Positions 51,865 through 59,657 of a stretch of DNA of 64,000 nt are shown in pieces (the first letter of the stretch is position 1; each line of letters begins with the position of its first letter). Origin of the DNA: Streptomyces sp. NBC_00154 (GTDB taxonomy: Bacteria > Actinomycetota > Actinomycetes > Streptomycetales > Streptomycetaceae); assembly GCF_026342835.1 (NCBI RefSeq), contig NZ_JAPEMI010000001.1:6640501-6704500 (forward strand), written 5' to 3'. The notes beneath the pieces were generated by a model. That model searched no databases, was not told where the DNA came from, and was given only the letters and a program-made list of their open reading frames with translations. The position numbers and the translations under genes are program-made.

Positions 51865-53105
51865 GAGCACGCACCGCGATCGTCAGCTCCGTCGCCGACC
51901 AGGGGGTGGCGGCACTCACCAACATCCTGGTGCTGGTGGCGGCCGCCCGGCTCTCCACCGTCGACGGGTTCGCCCGCTTCTCGTCGGTCTACCTCGTCTT
52001 CACGGTGCTGCTGGGTATCTCCGGTGCCTACACCGGGCAGCCACTCGTGCTACGGCGCGGCCGCAGCGACGACGTGCGCGGCGCCTGCCGGTCGGCGGTC
52101 GTCTTCACTCTGCTCGTCGCGGCGGCGCTCGGCGCCCTGCTCGCCGCGGGCTGTCTGTTCGTGCCCGGGGACACGGCGCGCGCCCTGCTGATGCTGGGGC
52201 TCGTCCTGCCCGTCGTCCTCGGGCAGGACGCCATGCGCTATGCCTTCTCCACGCTCCAACTGCCGCACCTTGCGCTGGCCGCCGACGTACTGCGGCTGGT
52301 CTGTGTCCTGGGCGCCCTGGCTGTCCAGCCGCACGGCGCCCCGGCCGCGCGGCTCGTCGCAGTCTGGGGGCTGTCGGCCCTGCCGGCGCTGCTGCTGTCC
52401 GCCGCCCTGCTGCACCGCGAGGTGGCCGGCACGCCACTGCGGCTGTCGGTCCTGCTGAAGCGAGGACACCTCGGGCAGCGGTTCGTCGTGGAGTTCGGTG
52501 TGGGGAACGCGACCAGCCAGCTCTCCGTCCTCGGACTCGGCGTGTTCGGCAACCCTCTGGTGGTGGGGGCGCTGCGCGGTGCGACCACGCTCTTCGGGCC
52601 GCTCAACGTGCTGTTCACCTCCGCCACCAGCTTCGGCCCGCCACTGCTCGGACGGCTCGGCTCCGAGCGGCGGCGGGTACGCGCCACCGCGGGCCTGGCC
52701 GCGGTCCTTGCGGCGACCGCCGCCGCCTGGGCGACCGCGCTCGCCCTGCTGCCCGACGGGGTGGGCCGTCATCTGCTCGGCGACACCTGGCCCACGGCGT
52801 CGGCCCTGCTGCCGGCGACCGGCAGCCAGTACACGGCGATGGCGGTCGGCACCTGCGGGCTGCTGGCGCTCCGGATGCTCGACCCGCGCACCACCCTCTC
52901 CATCCAGGTGGTGTTCTCGCTTGCCGCCGTCGCCTTCCTGGCGGGCGGTTATGTACTCGGCGGCGTGCCCGGCGCGGCCTGGGGGCTGTGCCTGGGCTCC
53001 GTCTGCAAGGCCGTCGCGACCTGGATCAGGGTGGCCCGGCTGCGCCGCCGCACGGCACCGGAGCAGGCGCCGGTCAGCGTGTCCGTGGTCCGCTCCGGCC
53101 CCTGA
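51861..53105 (+). CDS. Polysaccharide flippase-like protein (Wzx/MOP fold)
   Basis: A 414-residue membrane protein with about 12 hydrophobic helices and few charged loops. The start is a GTG overlapping the upstream stop (GTGA). It begins TAIVSSVADQGVAALTNILV, the usual first helix of MOP-family flippases. Size and position between the chain-length gene and the convergent polymerase gene support a Wzx role: moving lipid-linked repeat units across the membrane. Its 3' end overlaps the polymerase gene by 32 bases. Confidence 0.75.
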   Translation: MRARTAIVSSVADQGVAALTNILVLVAAARLSTVDGFARFSSVYLVFTVLLGISGAYTGQPLVLRRGRSDDVRGACRSAVVFTLLVAAALGALLAAGCLFVPGDTARALLMLGLVLPVVLGQDAMRYAFSTLQLPHLALAADVLRLVCVLGALAVQPHGAPAARLVAVWGLSALPALLLSAALLHREVAGTPLRLSVLLKRGHLGQRFVVEFGVGNATSQLSVLGLGVFGNPLVVGALRGATTLFGPLNVLFTSATSFGPPLLGRLGSERRRVRATAGLAAVLAATAAAWATALALLPDGVGRHLLGDTWPTASALLPATGSQYTAMAVGTCGLLALRMLDPRTTLSIQVVFSLAAVAFLAGGYVLGGVPGAAWGLCLGSVCKAVATWIRVARLRRRTAPEQAPVSVSVVRSGP

Positions 53106-54588
53106 AGCTCGTGACGAGCAGCAGGCAGAGTACCCCGATGGCCAGCTTCCCGACGGACTGCAGCAGCGGTCCGCGCAGCAGGATGAAGGTGTACCCGGCG
53201 ATCAGCGGCGCCGCGATTGCCAGGACGCTGCCGGGCCCCGAGCCCTCCCGGGAGACCGCGCGCGCGTAACGGCGGTCGGTGCGCGCGGCGGCGTACCCGA
53301 TCAGTGCGAGACCCCCGACCATTCCCGCGGCGCCGAAGTCGACCCACAACTCGGTCCACATCGGCGCCGAGAGGTTGGTCATGTTCATCCCCATCCACTG
53401 GCCGACCCGGACCCCGGTGTCCTCCGGCTTGCCGCTCCACACCGCCCGCGGTACGAAGAACAGTGCGGAGCCCGCCAATTGGCGTCCGTATGTGTGGCCG
53501 CGGGTGTCGACCCAGGAGATGGTGTTCGCGAACATCACCGTCTGGTCGTAGTCCTTCGTCGCCAGCGGTTCGAAGACCGACGACGACTGCACCGGCCGGT
53601 ACCCGGCGTCGTCGTACCGGAAGCGGTCCGCGTACGGGAACAGCACCAGCGCCCCCACCACCCCCATCGCGAGCACCGACCGGTACATCGCGGCGCTGCT
53701 CGGGAACGCGGTGAAAAGAAGCGAGACCAGCACCGTCAGGAACCAGTAACGGGCGTTGGAGATGGGGTTGTTGACGATGATGTTGAGGATCGCGAGCGCG
53801 ATCCAGACCAGAACCGTCGAGGGGGAGCGACGGGCCTGCCGGGAAGTCACCAGACGGCGGGTGTAGAACAGCAGCGCCAGCAGCGCAGGTACCGTTCCGA
53901 ACCCCTTGAGGAACGCCGAACCCACATTGGACTGGGACGTCGCCACCGAACTGACCGCGACCGAGGCGCTGATCTCCTGGCGGCTGGTGAAGAAGATGGC
54001 GGGCCCGCCGAGCTTCAGGACGTAATAACCGCTCGCCGCGAACGCGAGCAGCACCAGCAGCCGTAGCCTGATCCGGTTCGCAGTGGCCGGGCCCCCGCCG
54101 CTGCGCGCTGCCGTACGACGGCGCAGCGGCCGCCGGGACGCGAGCAGCGCTCCGAGGTCGAAGGCCGCGCAGCCCACCAGGATCAGCGAGATCGCCGTCA
54201 CCAGGTCGGACCGGGGCCCCACCATGGGTGTCGGCGTCTGCCCGATGACCGCCTGGGCGAACGGAGCCACCCCCATGGCGATGTACACGAACATCCAGAA
54301 GACGCCCTGCAGGAGCCGGCGCCCGGTGGACAGGATCATCGTGGCCAGCCGCGCCCCCGCGTAGCAGGTCAGCACGAGCTGCAGCCAGTACGCGTTGTCG
54401 CGGACGCCGGTGCCCGGCTGGGCGGCGATCACCGCGGGCAGGAAGCAGACCAGGCCGAGGATGAGGGGCACGGCCAGCGCCCGGGAGAGCATCGCCCAGG
54501 ACATCGGCCTCGCCGGCGGCTGGACCTGCTCGGCCCGGCCGCCCCGCCGTACGGGTACGGGCGGCGCCGTCTCGTGCACGGACGTCAT
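53074..54588 (-). CDS. Oligosaccharide repeat-unit polymerase-like membrane protein (Wzy)
   Basis: A 504-residue protein with about ten membrane helices and one long loop (about 290-380) containing TISWVDTRGHTYGRQLAGSA and FFVPRAVWSGKPEDTGVRVG. This central loop with Arg/Gly and WxGKP is characteristic of O-antigen/repeat-unit polymerases. I use the ATG at 54588 (MTSVHETAPP) after a G-run. It is divergent from the next glycosyltransferase and convergent with the flippase. It would join repeat units outside the membrane. Confidence 0.75.
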   Translation of the reverse strand: MTSVHETAPPVPVRRGGRAEQVQPPARPMSWAMLSRALAVPLILGLVCFLPAVIAAQPGTGVRDNAYWLQLVLTCYAGARLATMILSTGRRLLQGVFWMFVYIAMGVAPFAQAVIGQTPTPMVGPRSDLVTAISLILVGCAAFDLGALLASRRPLRRRTAARSGGGPATANRIRLRLLVLLAFAASGYYVLKLGGPAIFFTSRQEISASVAVSSVATSQSNVGSAFLKGFGTVPALLALLFYTRRLVTSRQARRSPSTVLVWIALAILNIIVNNPISNARYWFLTVLVSLLFTAFPSSAAMYRSVLAMGVVGALVLFPYADRFRYDDAGYRPVQSSSVFEPLATKDYDQTVMFANTISWVDTRGHTYGRQLAGSALFFVPRAVWSGKPEDTGVRVGQWMGMNMTNLSAPMWTELWVDFGAAGMVGGLALIGYAAARTDRRYARAVSREGSGPGSVLAIAAPLIAGYTFILLRGPLLQSVGKLAIGVLCLLLVTSFRGRSGPRTR

Positions 54589-54650
54589 ACGCCCCCCGTT
54601 CCGTGGACCGGTGAACACTCTAACGAATCAACCCACTTGGGGTAATCAGG

Positions 54651-54669
54651 ATGACTATTCTGTGAAGAC
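54651..54669 (+). promoter_or_regulatory. 19-base motif shared with the 48.8-kb promoter region (copy 2)
   Basis: ATGACTATTCTGTGAAGAC, 25 bases upstream of the glycosyltransferase GTG at 54695 and in the divergent region with the polymerase gene. It has 16 of 19 bases in common with copy 1. Confidence 0.4.
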
Positions 54670-54694
54670 TGGACCGAGGTCGAGGGGAACCCTG

Positions 54695-55861
54695 GTGAAA
54701 ATCCTGCACGTCGTCACACTGCATACTCCGGACCATGCGTTCGGCGGTCCGACCCGGGTGGCGCTCAACCTGTCGAAGGTCCAGCGCGCCCATGGTGACG
54801 ACGCCCGGATCATGGCCCTCGGTGACGGCTTCGGCGGCGGGCTGCCGAGCGAGGTCGAAGGCGTGCCCGCCCACCTCTTCCAGGCCCGCCACCTGCTGCC
54901 GATGTTCGAGGTCAGTGGCATCACCTCGGGCGCGCTGCTGCTGGCCGCCCGGCGGATGATGCGCGGCGCGGACGTCGTCCATGTGCATCTGATGCGCGAC
55001 CTGGTGACGCTGCCGGCCGCACTTCTCGCGCTGGCTCTGGGGCGCCCGCTGGTCGTCCAGACGCACGGCATGGTGGACCCGACCGAGAAGCGCGTCGCTC
55101 AGCTGACCGATCTGCTGGGGGTACGGAAGGTGCTGCGGCGCGCCGACGCGGTGCTGCATCTGACGGAAATGGAGCGCCGCGATGTGAATGCCGTAGCCGC
55201 TCCGGTGCCGCTCACCCGGACCGTACGGCTGGTCAACGGTGTGCGGCCGCAGACGTGCAAGCCCGCCCGGGACCCCGGGCGGCCGCCGACGGTGCTCTTC
55301 CTGGCCCGGATCCAGGAGCGCAAGCGCCCGGAGGACTTCGTCGCCGCGATGCCCGCGGTTCTCGCGAAGTATCCGGACGCCAGGTTCGTGCTGGCAGGAC
55401 CCGACACCGGAGCGCTCCCCGGAACGCTGGAACTGGCCGCGAAACTCGGCGTGTCGGAGTCCCTCGACCATGTGGGTCCGCTCGGCCACGAAGAGGTCCT
55501 TGCCGCCGGGCGGGAAGCCGATGTGTACGTACTGCCGTCGATCGAGGAACCCCTCGGGGTCTCCGTCCTCGAAGCGATGTCGGTCGGCACCCCCGTGGTC
55601 ATCACCCGCACCTGCGGACTGGCCCCCGATGTCGCGGAGGCCGCCGCGGGCCGGGTGATCGACAGCCGGGTCGGCGAGGACGAGGGCAATGCCCAGAAGG
55701 TCGCGCAGGCGATCCTCGAACTCCTGGAACCGGAGGCCAACGCCGAAGCGGGACAGGCTGCGTGGCAGCTGGTCAATGAGCACTTCACCATCGAGGCCGT
55801 GACGCAGACGCTCCGGCGGACCTACGAGGACGTGGTCCGCCGGAAGGCCGCAGCCCGCTGA
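54695..55861 (+). CDS. Glycosyltransferase family 4
   Basis: A 388-residue GT-B glycosyltransferase. The GTG at 54695 follows GAGGGGA. The N-terminus is KILHVVTLHTPDHAFGGPTR. The retaining-GT4 donor motif SIEEPLGVSVLEAMSVGTPV (Glu-x7-Glu) is intact, preceded by LARIQERKRPEDFVAAM. It probably adds one sugar of the polysaccharide repeat unit. It stands alone on the plus strand between the polymerase gene and the convergent GT2 gene. Confidence 0.88.
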   Translation: MKILHVVTLHTPDHAFGGPTRVALNLSKVQRAHGDDARIMALGDGFGGGLPSEVEGVPAHLFQARHLLPMFEVSGITSGALLLAARRMMRGADVVHVHLMRDLVTLPAALLALALGRPLVVQTHGMVDPTEKRVAQLTDLLGVRKVLRRADAVLHLTEMERRDVNAVAAPVPLTRTVRLVNGVRPQTCKPARDPGRPPTVLFLARIQERKRPEDFVAAMPAVLAKYPDARFVLAGPDTGALPGTLELAAKLGVSESLDHVGPLGHEEVLAAGREADVYVLPSIEEPLGVSVLEAMSVGTPVVITRTCGLAPDVAEAAAGRVIDSRVGEDEGNAQKVAQAILELLEPEANAEAGQAAWQLVNEHFTIEAVTQTLRRTYEDVVRRKAAAR

Positions 55862-55882
55862 CACGGGGGCAGCGCGGGCAGG

Positions 55883-56710
55883 TCACCCCACCTTGCCCTC
55901 ACGGGACTTGAGCGCGATCTGCCACCGGTAGAAGCTCATCGCCAGCGCGAAGTCGAGGCCCGCCCGGCCGTCGAGGAATCCCCGTCGGTAGACGTACATG
56001 TACGCGAAGGACACCAGAGGCTTGAACGGTGCCTTGTGGAACAGCTGCCCCTGGCGTGACTTCACCTTCCTGACCTGCTCCTTGACGTCCGGATGGTGCT
56101 CCAGCCACGCCTCCCAGTCCGAGTAGCGGTTGTGCCGCTCGAACCACGCCGTGACCGGGTCGAGGTCCTGGTGCTCGATCGGATTGCGGAGCGTGCCGGC
56201 CGTCGGCGCGACCGGCTGGTAGTGCCCCTCGACCTCGCCGATGCCGGGCGCCGCGAGATCCCCGACCTCCGGATAGTGGCACCGGGTCCGGTCGGTCAGC
56301 GACCGCTTGCGGATGGTGTAACCGTGGCGCAGCCGTCGGCCCGAGAACCAGTAGCCCAGCGGTATGTCGTACGCCGCAGGCTTCGGCGCACCCGGATCGG
56401 CGAAGATCTGGCGCAGCTCGGCCAGCAGACCGGGACTGAGCCGCTCGTCACCGTCGAGCAGCAGGATCCAGTCCAGGTCCGTGCGGACGTTCTCCAGGCA
56501 CCACTGCTTCTTCCTCGGGTGGCCGCCGTCCCAGGTGTACGTCACCACCTCGGCGCCGCAACTCTCGGCGATCTTCGCCGTGTCGTCCGTGCTGTGCGAG
56601 TCGACGACGACGACCGCCTCGAAGTGCCCCAGGACCGATTTCACCGCCTCGGCGATGTTCAGGCCCTCGTTCTTCGTGGGGATCGCCACGGCTATCGGCA
56701 GCTTGCTCAT
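55883..56710 (-). CDS. Glycosyltransferase family 2 (WaaE/KdtX-like)
   Basis: A 275-residue GT-A enzyme. The nucleotide-binding start is IAVAIPTKNEGLNIAEAVKS, the DxD-type motif is LLLDGDERLSP, and WFSGRRLRHGYTIRKRSLTD is the acceptor region typical of WaaE/KdtX-like family-2 transferases. It is the last gene of a five-gene minus-strand operon headed by gmd; its start overlaps the lipoprotein stop by 4 bases. It probably glycosylates the polysaccharide or a surface carrier. Confidence 0.87.
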   Translation of the reverse strand: MSKLPIAVAIPTKNEGLNIAEAVKSVLGHFEAVVVVDSHSTDDTAKIAESCGAEVVTYTWDGGHPRKKQWCLENVRTDLDWILLLDGDERLSPGLLAELRQIFADPGAPKPAAYDIPLGYWFSGRRLRHGYTIRKRSLTDRTRCHYPEVGDLAAPGIGEVEGHYQPVAPTAGTLRNPIEHQDLDPVTAWFERHNRYSDWEAWLEHHPDVKEQVRKVKSRQGQLFHKAPFKPLVSFAYMYVYRRGFLDGRAGLDFALAMSFYRWQIALKSREGKVG

Positions 56711-57405
56711 CCCTTGTCTCCTTCGGGCAGCCAGGCGTAGCAGCCTGTGGAGGTGAAGGCACGGGCCGTCTCGGCGACGGTGATCCCCACCCGCTTCCCG
56801 GTGCCGGAGGTGCCCGACGCCAGGTTCTTGCCGCCCGCCCCGGTGACCTGCCAGGTGCAGCTCTTGGTGGGGGTGACGGCGTAGTAGCGGCCCGGCCGGA
56901 TCTGCGAGCTCTTGTACGTGCCGTCGGCGTAGCCCAGAGCGGCCCGCTGCACCAGGTCCTTGTGCTCGGTGCAGAGGTGGGCGACGGCGGGCTTCGCACC
57001 GGCTACCTCGCCGGTGACGATTGCCGCGACAGCGGTGTCCTTGTCGACCTTGACCAGGTACGACAGCTTGTCGCAGGTCTCCTGGCCGGTCTGGAGGACG
57101 GCTGCCGGGTCCATGCCCTTCGGCACCCGGTCCACCAGGTACTGCTTCTGCTTCTTGGTGAAGGAGCCGGTGGCCGGGGTGAGTTGGTTGGTGGGCAGTT
57201 TCGGTGGTTCGCTCGTCTTCTTCGCCGAAGGACCGGCGGACGCGGTGGCGTCGGGCCCGGCCGCCGGCCCCGCGACGCGGGACTCGGCGGCCGACGGCTT
57301 CGCGCCACCCGCATCACTGTGGTCCTTGTCGGAGGACGAGCCGCAGGCGGCCAGCGCCGCCGTCAGTACGACGACGGCGGCGCCGGCCAGGAACGGATAC
57401 CTCAT
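56707..57405 (-). CDS. Putative lipoprotein with a DUF732-like region
   Basis: A 232-residue protein. The signal peptide ends in a lipobox (AALAACGSS). A disordered Ala/Ser/Pro/Lys linker covers residues 25-75. The middle (FTKKQKQYLVDRVPKGMDPA, ETCDKLSYLV) resembles DUF732-type helical domains, and the end (SSQIRPGRYYAVTPTKSCTW, GCYAWLPEG) is a small beta domain with cysteines. It overlaps the upstream propeller gene and the downstream glycosyltransferase gene by 4 bases each. It is expected at the outer face of the membrane, perhaps as a partner of the secreted propellers. Confidence 0.75.
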   Translation of the reverse strand: MRYPFLAGAAVVVLTAALAACGSSSDKDHSDAGGAKPSAAESRVAGPAAGPDATASAGPSAKKTSEPPKLPTNQLTPATGSFTKKQKQYLVDRVPKGMDPAAVLQTGQETCDKLSYLVKVDKDTAVAAIVTGEVAGAKPAVAHLCTEHKDLVQRAALGYADGTYKSSQIRPGRYYAVTPTKSCTWQVTGAGGKNLASGTSGTGKRVGITVAETARAFTSTGCYAWLPEGDKG

Positions 57406-59657
57406 CCACCGTTCCTCAGGGCGTAGTGGGCACTGATCGTGGAGCTGCTGAGCGCTGTCGGGTAGACGGCGGTCTCGTCGATCTGCCCGGCGAAGAAGTC
57501 GCTCGTCGGACGGTTCGGCCAGCTCGCCAGGTTGTCCCCGCCGACCCGCCAGTACCCGTTGTAGCTCTCGTTGCCGGTGTACAGGAAGTTGGACGCGCGC
57601 AGCTGCCCGTCCACGTACAGGGCCATGCCGCTGCTGCCCTGCGTGGCGACGACATGGTGCCAGGCGCCGTCGTTGTAGGCCCCGGTGGTGGCGATGGTCC
57701 GGGTACCGCCGCTGTAGACCCCGAAGACCAGCCGCCCGTCATTGCGCATGTACACATGCTTGTCGTACTGGTTGCTGTTCTGCATGGTCAGATTGCCGAA
57801 GCCGATGATCTTCCCTCCCCTGGTGGTCGTCGTCTTGATCCAGGTCTCCACCGAGAACTTGGTGGGCTGCGCGTGCCGCTCGTTGCTGTACGCGTACTGG
57901 TTGGTGCCGTTGAAGCCGATCGCGGTCGACGCTCCTGCGACCGCGGCCGGGGTCTGCCGGTAGGCCGGGCTGTTGCGCAGGAATCCGTTGTCCAGGCCGG
58001 CCCCGGAGTCGGCGGCGAACGTCGACGTCCCCTCGTCGTAGCGCCAGTACAGCGACGCACCGTCGGCGATCACCCTGGCCGGGTACGCCTCCGCCGCGGA
58101 GGCCACGGTGGCGGTCTGTGCCGGGGACTTGGCGCTGGTGTTGGTGCCGTCGCTCGCACTGATCCGGTACGTGTGCGTCTCGCCCGGAGCGACAGCGGTG
58201 TCGGTCCACCTCAGCTGCGGCCGGTCCCAGAACAGCGAGGACCCCGTCGTGGTGTAAACGGGAGTGGCGGCACCGTCCTTGTAGATCCGGTACGTGAGTT
58301 CCCCGTCGTCGGTGTCGAAGCTGGTCTGCCAGTTCACCTCGACCTTGCCCGCGGCGACCGTGGACACGCTGACGTTGGGCACCCACGGGGCCCCGGTGTC
58401 CGGGCCGTCGGCGAACCGGGTCAGGCTCTGCTGGGCTGAGCCGTTGACGGTGGTGAACTCGCCGCCGACCCAGAGGTAGTGATGTCCGCCCTGATCGGTC
58501 TGGGCCATCACCCGCGGTCCGACCGGCTCCCCGATGCCGTCGTTCGTGTCCGGGAACCACGGCAGCAGCTTGGGGTCGTTCACGGACTGGGCGAGGAGAT
58601 GCTTGCGCGGCTGGTCGGGGAACTCGCCCATGCTGGAGCAGTCATGGGCGTGGCTGCCGCTGTACAGGACCCCGTCATGGACCAGGACGGCCTGGGTGGC
58701 GCCGAGGCAGGTGTCCCGCCACCGCTGTTCGAAGTCGCTGAGGTTCAGCGCGATCCGCCCGTCGAAGACACCGCCTCCGGTGCCTTCGTTGGCGGTGTAG
58801 AAGCCGGTGGCGTCCGTGGTCAGGTCCTGCACCGTGGAGGTGTTGGGGATGAACCCCGGGTAGCTCTTTGCGAGCGCGCCCGTGGCGGCGTCCACGACGG
58901 CGAGGGCGTGCGAGGTGGTGCCGTTGACGGTGAAGAAGTCACCGCCGATCAGCACATGCTGACCGTCCGGTGTCACCTGTACGGCCCGGCCGACCTCGTC
59001 CGTGTTGGCCGTCCACGGCTTCAGATCGGCGCCGGTGGTGACCGCGGCGAACTTGTTGCGGGTTTCCCCGGCCACCGTGTTGAAGTCACCGCCCAGATAG
59101 ACGGTGTCGTCGGTGACGGACAGCGCCCGCACCGTCGCGGAGACGGACACCTTGAAGTCCTGGCGCGGGGTGCAGGTCGCGGTGTCGATCGCGGCGATAT
59201 TGCTCACGCCGACCCCGTTCACCGCACCGAACTGCCCGCCCGCGTACAGCGTCTTGTTGTCGGGGGAGAGGGCGAGAGCCCGTACGGTCGCTGTTCCGGA
59301 GGAGAGGGTGAACGACAGGCTGCAGCCGGTCGGTGCACCGGTCGCCGCATCGAACGCGGCGAAGTTCACCGCGGGCTGTTCGGAGGTGCCTGCCGCCGCG
59401 TCCGGCGGACGGACGGTGGAGAAGGTGCCGCCGGCGTAGACGACTCCGCCCGTCGCCGCCATCGACCAGACGATGCCGTTCGTCTGCCAGGTGGAGAGGT
59501 CGTCCGCGGTGAGAGAGACCGGCGGCGTGAGAGACGCCGCCGGGGAGGCACCGGCCGCGGTCGCGGCCAGGGCTCCGGTGAGCAGGCAGAGCGCGGCGGC
59601 CGCGGCACGCACCCGGCCTCGTCCCACGGGTCTGCGCCCCGTACTTCCGTTCATCAT
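57402..59657 (-). CDS. Secreted beta-propeller / FN3 / LamG protein (751 residues)
   Basis: Signal peptide (AAAAALCLLTGALAATAAGA), then a seven-bladed propeller (about 40-410) whose blades repeat DGxxVxxGGDFxTVNG-type turns ([58 protein letters not shown]). An FN3 domain (about 424-515) and a C-terminal LamG/concanavalin-like domain (545-745) follow. It is a close paralogue of the 929-residue protein encoded just upstream, but lacks its last domain. It is translationally coupled to the genes on both sides. It probably binds carbohydrate outside the cell; no catalytic residues are evident. Confidence 0.85.
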   Translation of the reverse strand: MMNGSTGRRPVGRGRVRAAAAALCLLTGALAATAAGASPAASLTPPVSLTADDLSTWQTNGIVWSMAATGGVVYAGGTFSTVRPPDAAAGTSEQPAVNFAAFDAATGAPTGCSLSFTLSSGTATVRALALSPDNKTLYAGGQFGAVNGVGVSNIAAIDTATCTPRQDFKVSVSATVRALSVTDDTVYLGGDFNTVAGETRNKFAAVTTGADLKPWTANTDEVGRAVQVTPDGQHVLIGGDFFTVNGTTSHALAVVDAATGALAKSYPGFIPNTSTVQDLTTDATGFYTANEGTGGGVFDGRIALNLSDFEQRWRDTCLGATQAVLVHDGVLYSGSHAHDCSSMGEFPDQPRKHLLAQSVNDPKLLPWFPDTNDGIGEPVGPRVMAQTDQGGHHYLWVGGEFTTVNGSAQQSLTRFADGPDTGAPWVPNVSVSTVAAGKVEVNWQTSFDTDDGELTYRIYKDGAATPVYTTTGSSLFWDRPQLRWTDTAVAPGETHTYRISASDGTNTSAKSPAQTATVASAAEAYPARVIADGASLYWRYDEGTSTFAADSGAGLDNGFLRNSPAYRQTPAAVAGASTAIGFNGTNQYAYSNERHAQPTKFSVETWIKTTTTRGGKIIGFGNLTMQNSNQYDKHVYMRNDGRLVFGVYSGGTRTIATTGAYNDGAWHHVVATQGSSGMALYVDGQLRASNFLYTGNESYNGYWRVGGDNLASWPNRPTSDFFAGQIDETAVYPTALSSSTISAHYALRNGG

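Noticed and set aside
55862-55882. Terminator between the convergent GT4 and GT2 genes
   Set aside because: Only 21 bases with no convincing stem.
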